This document shows positions 15,971-22,359 of a stretch of 26,771 bases of DNA, piece by piece. Within the stretch, counting starts at the first letter, position 1. The number at the start of each line of letters is the position of its first letter. The stretch is from Hoskinsella mucinilytica (GTDB lineage Bacteria > Bacillota_I > Bacilli_A > Erysipelotrichales > Erysipelotrichaceae): positions 1 through 26,771 of the forward strand of contig NZ_JBEQZJ010000048.1 of assembly GCF_045223415.1 (NCBI RefSeq), written 5' to 3'. The position numbers and the translations under genes are program-made. A model generated the notes under the pieces. That model was not told the origin of the DNA, did no database searches, and was given only the letters and a program-made list of their open reading frames with translations.

Positions 15971-16924
15971 TTACCTTATTTTATTTATATAATTTACAAC
16001 CATTTTGATAATACGCTCTACATTACTTTGGTCTAAGACCTTATCTTTCCCGGTACATGTACCCAATACATATAATCTACCTTCATCATCTAGTTCTCCA
16101 CAACTGATGACCACTGCTTTATCGAAATGTGCCATTGCACTTTGAAACTGCATGTTCTCATCGATTTTTACAGCGTCAATTGCTTTTTTATTTGGATCGC
16201 TTTTGATGATTTCTTGTGCAAATTTTCTGTTCTGTGGTTTATACCCTAATTGAAGTGTGTTACCATTCGCAATACAATCTAAGTAAATGATATTTGGATT
16301 TTTTCCAGCTTCTTTGAACTCTTTCCCGGCGATTTCAGCACCTAGAAAACGTGATTTATTTTTATCTGTAAACAGGAATCCTACCTTTTTACGTTCATCC
16401 TTTGATAATCCTTCCGCAATTTCAAGTGCCGCAATCACAGATGCAGAATTTCTGTTATAATTTTTTGTATTTCGAATACCGTGTGTCATAAAATAAACCA
16501 AAAATATCAACAAAACAAACATAACAACAGACAGAATACTTGACATGATAGGATCCGTTACTAACTTACTACCGAAAAAAACGAATCCAAGAACAAATGC
16601 ATATACTACAACAATAGGCACAAAGGTTGCGGCCATTGTTTTATTAGCAGTCTTCGTCCCATCAAATGGGAAATAAAATATTTTATGCCAGAATTTCTTC
16701 TCTGGAGTATCATATGGTACCACAATAACTGTTTTGGCAGTCTTCATATTGCCATAAAATATATCTTTTGCTTTGTTCAGCCACTTTCTTCCCTCGATCA
16801 TTTTCATTTCATAACCAAATTCTGAAAAATCTTTTGTTAACTCATCAGTAAACTTACTTTTCTGTCTTGCAGAAAAACGAGTTCCTAATGTTTTGGTATA
16901 TTTTTCGATACGATTATCGTTCAT
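15971..16924 (-). CDS. Membrane protein resembling an M28 peptidase without its metal ligands
   Basis: A 317-residue protein with a soluble N-terminal part, two hydrophobic helices (about 99-117 and 126-147), and a soluble C-terminal part. Around the helices I see echoes of the M28 aminopeptidase fold: TVIVVPYDTP (65-74) where M28 has a strand ending in HxD; NRNSASVIAALEIAE (157-171) where M28 has DNASGVAALLELA; and VGFLFTDKNKSRFLGAE (181-197) where M28 has FxxFDxEExGLxGS. The His, Asp and Glu-Glu metal ligands are replaced by Pro, Asn and Lys-Asn. It is therefore probably not an active metallopeptidase. This is an inference by eye; it could be unrelated. The start at 16924 has GGAGGA upstream; the longer frame to 16960 runs into the -10. 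Co-transcribed with cls. Confidence 0.7.
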   Translation of the reverse strand: MNDNRIEKYTKTLGTRFSARQKSKFTDELTKDFSEFGYEMKMIEGRKWLNKAKDIFYGNMKTAKTVIVVPYDTPEKKFWHKIFYFPFDGTKTANKTMAATFVPIVVVYAFVLGFVFFGSKLVTDPIMSSILSVVMFVLLIFLVYFMTHGIRNTKNYNRNSASVIAALEIAEGLSKDERKKVGFLFTDKNKSRFLGAEIAGKEFKEAGKNPNIIYLDCIANGNTLQLGYKPQNRKFAQEIIKSDPNKKAIDAVKIDENMQFQSAMAHFDKAVVISCGELDDEGRLYVLGTCTGKDKVLDQSNVERIIKMVVNYINKIR

Positions 16925-16951
16925 TATAGTTCCTCCTTCACGAATGTCTCT

Positions 16952-16980
16952 ATTATACATGAAAATCAGGCAATTTTAAA
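16952..16980 (-). promoter_or_regulatory. Putative sigma-A promoter of the membrane protein-cls unit
   Basis: Minus strand TTTAAA (16975-16980), 17-base spacer, TATAAT (16952-16957). The -10 is perfect and lies 28 bases before the start at 16924. Confidence 0.65.
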
Positions 16981-16987
16981 GGTTTAA

Positions 16988-17015
16988 CAAAAAAGTACCT
17001 GAGGGCGCAGGTACT
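16988..17015 (-). terminator. Intrinsic terminator of the PTS-mupG operon
   Basis: Minus-strand hairpin AGTACCT / AGGTACT with an eight-base loop, followed by TTTTTG. It overlaps the stop codon of the GntR-family gene. Confidence 0.9.
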
Positions 17016-17688
17016 ATTGTGTTATTTCTATGATTTTTTCGAAAGGGTTGTTATATGCTTTAATATATACCAATGGTTTTCCACTTTTACTGGTAATCAC
17101 ACTGTCAACTCTTATAATAGGAGTATTCATTTTAATTTTCAGCAAATTAGCGAATTGAACTGGAACCAGCATTGCATTGAAACGCTGAATAACACGGCCA
17201 TCTTGTAAATATGCATTTAAATCCAATAACTGTCTTAAATTATTTAATTCCGCTTCGCTGATACTGCTTCTGATAAAAAAGATTTCTTCCACACTGATTG
17301 GTTTTGAATTAAGGGTATTTAAACGCAACACGATCAGTGTCATCTCGTCTTTACTAATTTCAAGACGCTCTGGTATTTCTGGGCCTGCATCTTCAGCTTT
17401 TTTTACATTAAAATATAAAACATTAAACTCGCTAACATCTTCCTGTAATAGGGCAGATACAGGATTTTTCTTTACGAATTTTCTATCTGCTACAAATGTT
17501 CCTTTATTTTTATCTCTATAAAGAAAGCCTTCTTCTACAAGCTCATTTACTGCATTACGTACTGTCATACGGCTGGCATCAAATCTAACCGCCATTTCAC
17601 GTTCGGAATCGATAGGCGAATTCGCAGGTTTATCTTCAATTTCTTGTAAAATCATCTCTTTGATCTTACGATAGATTGGAGTAGCCAT
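17014..17688 (-). CDS. GntR/HutC-family transcriptional regulator with UTRA domain
   Basis: A 224-residue regulator. Residues 1-65 form the GntR winged helix-turn-helix (REMAVRFDASRMTVRNAVNELVEEG, with the wing YRDKNKGTFVA). Residues about 80-224 form a UTRA effector domain, which in this family binds small ligands, often sugar phosphates (LIVLRLNTLNSKPISVEEIFF, and TPIIRVDSVITSKSGKPLVYIKAYN near the end). As the last gene of the PTS operon it is likely its own operon's regulator. A palindrome of the GntR/HutC operator type lies between the operon promoter and the first gene (22020-22035), supporting autoregulated repression. The inducer is probably a phosphorylated product of the imported sugar; its identity is inferred, not seen. 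Confidence 0.9.
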   Translation of the reverse strand: MATPIYRKIKEMILQEIEDKPANSPIDSEREMAVRFDASRMTVRNAVNELVEEGFLYRDKNKGTFVADRKFVKKNPVSALLQEDVSEFNVLYFNVKKAEDAGPEIPERLEISKDEMTLIVLRLNTLNSKPISVEEIFFIRSSISEAELNNLRQLLDLNAYLQDGRVIQRFNAMLVPVQFANLLKIKMNTPIIRVDSVITSKSGKPLVYIKAYNNPFEKIIEITQ

Positions 17689-17711
17689 ATTTTCACCTTA
17701 CCTTTCCTTAT

Positions 17712-18797
17712 TTAGCGCATGAAACCGAATGACCTCCATGGTTTGATGTAATCAAGAAGCATAATTTCATCCTCTGGAATATGTCCGATTACATTTTTTC
17801 TACCATCATTTGGCATGTCTTTCAACACGATATGAAGTTCACCTTTATAACGAGAATATTCATCGTTTACGATAACAACATCTCCACGTTTTAAATCTCT
17901 TGTATTTTTAGGTGGAACACTTTCTTTGGCAAACGTCACACGTGGCATTGTGCTTCTTGCCATGTATTCACTCATATCACCACGAACAAAATGAGGATGC
18001 TCAAATAAGATTTTTTCTTCTGTAGGGTGAAGCTCTGCTTCATAATCAATCTTGAAAGTCAACAGACCTGGATCAATCTTAGACAATGTCTTTAATTCAT
18101 CTTCTGTTGCATATGCATTAGCTATTATAACATCATCTACCAGTCTTGTGGCAAATAAATGTCTAGCTTGTACGTCAATTGGTAAATCACGGTGTATTTC
18201 CAAAGTACATAAGCCTTCGTTTACTGGCCAAGGTCCATAAGTTCCTTCAGCCTGTGAGCTAACGAATGCTGCTACTTTAATATTCAGATTTTTGATATCC
18301 TGACTACATTTTTCAAAGTGTTCATAACTGATTCCACTAAATCTTTGAGGATAGAAGTTATGACAAGTGATGATGTTGTCTAATTTTGGATAATGACTCA
18401 TAATATTATCTAGATACTTTGTACCTAAACTTGCATTGATCTCGATTTTCAAATTTTCTTTGTTGTAACTCATTAAAGATTCTTTTAAAGAATCAAAGCC
18501 TTCGTCTAAACGAATGCCATCTGCGTGCATTTCCTTAAAGAAGGAAAGATCGTCGTATGAAACGCCTAATTTTTCAAATACAAAAGGTGCTACGTCAAGG
18601 ATAACTTCCATGCCATAACTATGTGCGTGATCAATTAAATCACGAAACTCACTTAAAATTTCTTCACGTGGTTTATCTACACTCAGCAGACAAGTAAAAA
18701 TTCTTTTGAATCCATATTTTGCTGCAAGTGTTACATATGCTTTGTCTTTTTCTAATGTTGAATGTTCTGGGTATAATGATATCCCTAATCTAGCCAT
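17712..18797 (-). CDS. MupG-family 6-phospho-muramidase-like glycosidase (DUF871)
   Basis: A 361-residue protein of the DUF871 family. Its characterised member, Staphylococcus aureus MupG, cleaves MurNAc-6-phosphate-GlcNAc in peptidoglycan recycling. The N-terminal TIM barrel (about 1-235) opens with LGISLYPEHS and contains FKEMHADGIRLDEGFD and NIITCHNFYPQRFSGIS, which are characteristic of the family. A smaller C-terminal beta domain (about 245-361) ends with DVVIVNDEYSRYKGELHIVL and GHIPEDEIMLLDYI. Being encoded with PTS genes implies a phosphorylated disaccharide substrate. No MurQ-type etherase gene lies nearby, so the full MurNAc route is not shown. A clean GGAGG precedes the ATG at 18797. 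Confidence 0.82.
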   Translation of the reverse strand: MARLGISLYPEHSTLEKDKAYVTLAAKYGFKRIFTCLLSVDKPREEILSEFRDLIDHAHSYGMEVILDVAPFVFEKLGVSYDDLSFFKEMHADGIRLDEGFDSLKESLMSYNKENLKIEINASLGTKYLDNIMSHYPKLDNIITCHNFYPQRFSGISYEHFEKCSQDIKNLNIKVAAFVSSQAEGTYGPWPVNEGLCTLEIHRDLPIDVQARHLFATRLVDDVIIANAYATEDELKTLSKIDPGLLTFKIDYEAELHPTEEKILFEHPHFVRGDMSEYMARSTMPRVTFAKESVPPKNTRDLKRGDVVIVNDEYSRYKGELHIVLKDMPNDGRKNVIGHIPEDEIMLLDYIKPWRSFGFMR

Positions 18798-18817
18798 GAT
18801 AAGCCTCCTTTAGAGCA

Positions 18818-19309
18818 CTATTCTTTTTCGTTTGTTTCTTGAATAGCTTCTACGTTTTCTTGAATTTCTTTTTTCTGATCAGTGATGTTTTTTTCGATAG
18901 CTCTCAATAACCTTGTAGCTTTCTTCTTAGCCCCACGGTTATAGAAAAATGACATAAGCTTGAAGTTAACGGATTTTGCTCCACTTGCTCCTTCAAAGCC
19001 TTCACTGTATGTCACACCGATATGTTCTTCATCTAATTGCTCTATTTCATAAGAGATATAATTCACACCGTTTTTACTTTCAAATTTAGCTGTATATTTT
19101 ACAGGCGCATCAAAATCTGTAATAGTGACCTTAACAGAACCTTTACGGCCCGTTTTATTTTTCAAGGTTTTTGTATAAGAATAGCCTTTTTTTATTTGTT
19201 TTGGTCTTACATTTTTCCCAGTTGCCTGCGTGATGTCATACGCCAAAGAGGTTTCCAGTGTTCCCCAGAATTCCTCTGCTGTTACATATAATTTTTCACA
19301 TACTTCCAT
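18818..19309 (-). CDS. DUF3284-like protein of a PTS operon
   Basis: A 163-residue soluble protein that I take, from memory of the family, to belong to DUF3284: small proteins found with lactose/cellobiose-type PTS genes and of unknown function. The opening MEVCEKLYVTAEEFWGTLE and the central alternation of strands (KVTITDFDAPVKYTAKFE, VNYISYEIEQLD) suggest an SRPBCC/START-like ligand-binding fold. The tail is a helix rich in Lys, Asn and Glu. It lies between mupG and a small membrane protein gene in the same transcript. A GGAG ribosome binding site precedes the ATG at 19309. A role in handling the imported sugar is a guess. Confidence 0.7.
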   Translation of the reverse strand: MEVCEKLYVTAEEFWGTLETSLAYDITQATGKNVRPKQIKKGYSYTKTLKNKTGRKGSVKVTITDFDAPVKYTAKFESKNGVNYISYEIEQLDEEHIGVTYSEGFEGASGAKSVNFKLMSFFYNRGAKKKATRLLRAIEKNITDQKKEIQENVEAIQETNEKE

Positions 19310-19321
19310 TTGATTGTCTCC

Positions 19322-19507
19322 TTACTTTTTCTTTGCTGATTTCTTCAAGGGTTTTTGACTCCTTTTATCTTTATATACTAACATAAAACCACTCGCAACA
19401 ACAAGTAGTCCAGCAAAACAAAGTGCAATTGTTGCAGATTCACTCACTTGTGAAGTAATCATGATAATACATCCTATACTAACTAAACATAAACCCCAGC
19501 GTGTCAT
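19322..19507 (-). CDS. Small two-helix membrane protein, unknown
   Basis: A 61-residue protein with two hydrophobic helices (about 4-19 and 26-44) and a strongly basic tail ending KKSAKKK, so the tail probably faces the cytoplasm. I recognise no family. An AAAAGGTGAT ribosome binding site precedes the ATG at 19507. It lies 12 bases from the DUF3284-like gene and in line with the PTS genes, so it is very probably expressed with them. Confidence 0.7.
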   Translation of the reverse strand: MTRWGLCLVSIGCIIMITSQVSESATIALCFAGLLVVASGFMLVYKDKRSQKPLKKSAKKK

Positions 19508-19552
19508 AATATCACCTTTTCCTATTTTTATAATTCTATTGTACTACAATTT

Positions 19553-19783
19553 TTACTTTTCAGAAATCTGAAAATACATTACACTACCAATTTGTGTATC
19601 TTTGATTGTTTTTTTCGCAATTGCCATAGCATTTGCTAGATCTTCAGCATTCGTAGCAAAGCAAAGTTTGATTCCTGTCTTACCTTCATATTTGTAAGTA
19701 ATACCGTCTACATTTGTTTTTTCCAATAGATCAATCAAAAATTCCTGATTTAATCCACAACTGATATAAAATTTCTTATCCAT
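19553..19783 (-). CDS. Small hypothetical protein in the PTS operon
   Basis: A 76-residue soluble protein (MDKKFYISCGLNQEFLIDLLE at its start) with no recognised domain. The pattern of strand-helix-strand-strand-helix-strand looks like a small ferredoxin-like fold, which is inference. One Cys sits at residue 9 (YISCGLN). A GGAGAA ribosome binding site precedes the ATG at 19783. It lies between the IIA gene (41 bases) and the small membrane protein gene (45 bases). It could be an accessory or regulatory subunit of the transporter, but no evidence in the sequence decides that. Confidence 0.72.
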   Translation of the reverse strand: MDKKFYISCGLNQEFLIDLLEKTNVDGITYKYEGKTGIKLCFATNAEDLANAMAIAKKTIKDTQIGSVMYFQISEK

Positions 19784-19824
19784 CTTGATTCTCCTTTATC
19801 TCTTTTCCTAACCTATTTTAAATG

Positions 19825-20136
19825 TTACTTCTTAATTTCTTTATATAAATCTACAAATTCCTGTGACAGGATCTTAAATGCTTCAGCACTCATCAGCTGA
19901 TCCTCTGCATGTGTCAACAATAAAGTCATCGCTGTTGGCTCTCCACCTGCTTCTTGCTGAATTAGCTTAGCGTGGGCATGATGACCTTGCGTAAAACTTT
20001 CATTACCTTCTTCGATTTTTGCTGCCGCAACATCAAAGTTTCCTTCTTTTGCTTCCTGAATAGCTTCAATGAACAGACTTCTTGCCATTCCCACTGAAGA
20101 TATAATTTCAAAACAAATCAATTCTAATCCTTCCAT
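19825..20136 (-). CDS. PTS lactose/cellobiose-family IIA component
   Basis: Cytoplasmic phosphocarrier of 103 residues that passes phosphate from HPr to the IIB protein. It is the all-helical lactose/cellobiose (celC-like) IIA. The family motif LLLTHAEDQLM places the active-site His at residue 76 and the metal-binding Asp at 79. The usual HAQDHLM reads HAEDQLM here, so the second His of the loop is Gln. Upstream is GHHAHAKLIQQEA. GGAGGTG lies before the ATG at 20136. It is the third PTS gene in the order IIB, IIC, IIA. Confidence 0.92.
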   Translation of the reverse strand: MEGLELICFEIISSVGMARSLFIEAIQEAKEGNFDVAAAKIEEGNESFTQGHHAHAKLIQQEAGGEPTAMTLLLTHAEDQLMSAEAFKILSQEFVDLYKEIKK

Positions 20137-20163
20137 AAATAAGCACCTCCATAATATGCAATT

Positions 20164-20193
20164 AAGGAAGAAAGAACACGATCTTTCTTCCTT
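20164..20193. repeat. 12-bp perfect hairpin between the IIC and IIA genes
   Basis: AAGGAAGAAAGA and TCTTTCTTCCTT flank a six-base loop, in the gap between the IIC stop and the IIA ribosome binding site. On the transcribed minus strand no T run follows, so it is probably an RNA processing or stabilising element and not a terminator. Confidence 0.65.
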
Positions 20194-20217
20194 ATTTAAT
20201 TTTGTCTATATTGATTT

Positions 20218-21639
20218 TTATTCTTGGTTTGTATCCATACGGTTTGCAACCATAACGAATGGAATCCAGCATAGTGTAGCAACTACTAAGTTGATAGCAG
20301 CGATGACACCGGCCATGATATTACCACCTGTTGCAAGGATTGCATAGATTACTGGTGGAACTACCCAAGGAACTGTAATGAATACTGGTGGAATTAAGCC
20401 AGCTGCTGTTGCACCATAAGCGATCAATGCAAGGATAACTGGTGTAATCAACCAAGGAATGAAGTAGATTGGGTTCAATACGATTGGTAAACCAAAGATA
20501 ACTGGTTCGTTGATGTTGAAGCATCCCATTGGGAAACTTAATTTAGCTACTGCTCTACTATCATCACGTTTAGAGAAGATGAAGATAGCAATCAATAATG
20601 CGATCGTACATCCTGAACCACCCATCCAAACATAAGCATCAAATGATCCACGAGTCCAAATAAACATTTTGTCAACGATATCACTTAAAGACTGTCCTGA
20701 AGCCATAGCTGCATTGTACATATCTGTGTTCTGATTTAACAATGGAATATAACCACCATCTAGAACTGGAGATAATACGTTTGGTCCGTGAAGACCGAAG
20801 AACCAGAATAACTGAACTGCAAATACGATGATAACGATTGTTAATAGACCCTGAGACAAGTTCTGGAATGGAGCCTGTACGAATTCCATGATAAGTTCTG
20901 GAAGACCATTTCCTGTAGCCATTGTACAAATCTGTTGAATAATTGCAGTTGCATAAATTGCAACAGTACCTGGAATGATAGCTGCGAATGCTTTAGATAC
21001 AGCTGGTGGTACTTGTTCTGGCAATTTGATAGTAACTTTTTTGATCATCAATTTAGAGTAAATCATAACTGAAATCAAACCAGTGATCAATGCTGTAAAT
21101 AGACCTTGTGCATTAGTCCATGCATATGGCAGGAATCCCCAACCACCTACACCATTCAATACAACAGCGTTATTTGCTGTATCTGCTACAACATCTAAGC
21201 CTAAGCCCTGAAGAACAGCCAATGAATCAGGTGTTACTCCTGGTAATGTGAAATTGAATGAAGCAGATTCTGCCAATACTGCGATAAATGCTGCAGTTGA
21301 TACAAGACCACCTGCTAAAGGGTTTACATCATAAGATTTAGATAATGTATAACCAAATGAGAATGCAAATGCGATTGCAAGCATTGCAAGTGTTCCCCAC
21401 CAAACGAAACCGTTGATTCCAATCAGCCAGCTGAATGTATCAGCGATGTGCAGATCAGGTAGATATGCGTTTGGTAAGTCACGGAAGAATACGTTCAATA
21501 ATGTAGCGATTGCACCTGCCATAGTAACTGGCATGATTCCGATGAAACCATCACGAATTGCTACAAGATGTCTTTGAGAACCGATTTTTGCTGCGATAGG
21601 CACAAAATGTTTCTCCATCCATGCTGTGAATTTTTCCAT
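20218..21639 (-). CDS. PTS lactose/cellobiose-family IIC permease
   Basis: Integral membrane channel of a phosphotransferase system, 473 residues with about ten hydrophobic helices. It imports its sugar coupled to phosphorylation by the IIB protein. The family signature NINEPVIFGLPIVLNP lies in the C-terminal half, and the N-terminal MEKFTAWMEKHFVPIAAKIGSQRHL is typical of cellobiose-type IIC. AGGAGGAG precedes the ATG at 21639. IIB is just upstream, IIA downstream. The substrate cannot be read from the sequence. The company of MupG and a GntR/HutC regulator suggests an amino-sugar disaccharide (inference), but cellobiose-like sugars are possible. Confidence 0.93.
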   Translation of the reverse strand: MEKFTAWMEKHFVPIAAKIGSQRHLVAIRDGFIGIMPVTMAGAIATLLNVFFRDLPNAYLPDLHIADTFSWLIGINGFVWWGTLAMLAIAFAFSFGYTLSKSYDVNPLAGGLVSTAAFIAVLAESASFNFTLPGVTPDSLAVLQGLGLDVVADTANNAVVLNGVGGWGFLPYAWTNAQGLFTALITGLISVMIYSKLMIKKVTIKLPEQVPPAVSKAFAAIIPGTVAIYATAIIQQICTMATGNGLPELIMEFVQAPFQNLSQGLLTIVIIVFAVQLFWFFGLHGPNVLSPVLDGGYIPLLNQNTDMYNAAMASGQSLSDIVDKMFIWTRGSFDAYVWMGGSGCTIALLIAIFIFSKRDDSRAVAKLSFPMGCFNINEPVIFGLPIVLNPIYFIPWLITPVILALIAYGATAAGLIPPVFITVPWVVPPVIYAILATGGNIMAGVIAAINLVVATLCWIPFVMVANRMDTNQE

Positions 21640-21696
21640 TTTTTCTTTCTCCTCCTAAAAATGAAATATTTTTTTTACACTGTCCAACAAATTAGC

Positions 21697-22002
21697 CTAT
21701 TTGTTGATTAGTGACAATGCCTGTTTCAAGACTTTCTCACCGTTCATTGTTCCATAAGATGCCATATCAATGACCTGAACAGGTTTTTCGTCTTTGACCA
21801 AGTCCTTCATCTTTTTCTCTAAGAAACGAACTTGAGGTCCTAACATAATAACGTCTGCCTTAGGTGCATTGGTAGGTGATTCTGCATCTCCCACTGCCCA
21901 GATATTAGCTTCGATGCCATCCTTAGCAGCAGCTTCCTGCATTTTCTTTACTAACATGCTAGTAGACATACCAGCAGAGCAAACAAGCAGTATATTAACC
22001 AT
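21697..22002 (-). CDS. PTS lactose/cellobiose-family IIB component
   Basis: Cytoplasmic phosphocarrier of 101 residues that phosphorylates the incoming sugar at the IIC channel. The phosphorylated Cys is residue 8 in ILLVCSAGMSTS, the standard loop of this family, and the later GPQVRFLEKKM and VIDMASYGTMNGEKVL are typical. An open frame runs back to 22077, but it passes through the operator, -10 region and SD. AAAGGAGG lies eight bases before the ATG at 22002, so this is the start. First gene of the operon of eight genes ending with the GntR-family regulator. Confidence 0.94.
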   Translation of the reverse strand: MVNILLVCSAGMSTSMLVKKMQEAAAKDGIEANIWAVGDAESPTNAPKADVIMLGPQVRFLEKKMKDLVKDEKPVQVIDMASYGTMNGEKVLKQALSLINK

Positions 22003-22019
22003 GAGATGTCCTCCTTTCT

Positions 22020-22035
22020 GGTGGTCTATACCACC
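22020..22035. promoter_or_regulatory. Predicted operator for the GntR/HutC regulator
   Basis: A perfect palindrome with arms GGTGGT / ACCACC and four central bases, reading GGTGGTATAGACCACC on the minus strand. The core TGGTnnnnACCA is the operator type of GntR/HutC amino-sugar regulators (NagR/DasR). It lies just downstream of the predicted start of transcription and before the IIB ribosome binding site, where repressor would block elongation. Confidence 0.75.
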
Positions 22036-22048
22036 TCGGTACACACAT

Positions 22049-22077
22049 ATAATACACCGTCTTTTCAAATAATGCAA
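22049..22077 (-). promoter_or_regulatory. Promoter of the PTS-mupG operon
   Basis: Minus strand TTGCAT (22072-22077), 17-base spacer, TATTAT (22049-22054). Transcription should begin near 22042, leaving a 40-base leader that carries the operator. Confidence 0.8.
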
Positions 22078-22086
22078 GCGTTTTCT
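22072..22086. promoter_or_regulatory. cre site (CcpA) overlapping the PTS promoter -35
   Basis: ATGCAAGCGTTTTCT fits the Bacillota cre consensus WTGNAANCGNWNNCW at every fixed position. It covers the -35 hexamer, so CcpA binding should repress the operon when preferred sugars are present. Confidence 0.75.
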
Positions 22087-22328
22087 TTATTTTTTTGTTA
22101 TTTTTATGTGATTTGTATCCCACATTTTTTATAATTATGCTTAAAGCCCTTATTTTAAAGGGTTTTTAACACTTTTCTTTTTTTGTTATTTTTATATTTT
22201 TTTTGATATTTCTATCTAATTTTATGCTTTTTTAGTCATTTTTATGCGTTTTTTACCTAAAAAAAGTGGTATAAACCATGGTATTTTTTAAAGAAACCAT
22301 CCTTTCTTTCTTCTTATTTTCACTTTAT
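22087..22328. other. AT-rich region upstream of the PTS promoter with short repeats and a second operator-like site
   Basis: No gene here. The plus strand is almost all T-runs, with GTTATTTTTAT at 22097 and 22185, and variants GATATTTCTAT at 22205 and GTCATTTTTAT at 22235. A short CCCTT / AAGGG hairpin followed by five T lies at 22147-22167. At 22267-22278, TGGTATAAACCA is a second copy of the TGGTnnnnACCA operator core. Confidence 0.5.
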
Positions 22329-22330
22329 AG

Positions 22331-22359
22331 AAAAAGAAGATGATTTTACTCATCCTCTT
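22331..22359 (-). terminator. Intrinsic terminator of the ABC exporter pair
   Basis: Minus strand AAGAGGATGA pairs with TCATCTTCTT (one G-T wobble) around a six-base loop, followed by a T run. It overlaps the stop codon of the second exporter gene. Confidence 0.82.

Noticed and set aside
22003..22077. N-terminal extension of the IIB protein to 22077
   Set aside because: It would translate the -10, operator and SD; IIB proteins begin close to their active Cys loop.
22143..22167. Terminator on the plus strand in the AT-rich gap
   Set aside because: A short CCCTT/AAGGG stem with a T run is present, but no plus-strand gene leads into it, so it is noted only within the AT-rich region entry.
22097..22246. 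CRISPR-like array in the T-rich repeats
   Set aside because: Repeat units are short, imperfect, unevenly spaced and of very low complexity; there are no cas genes.
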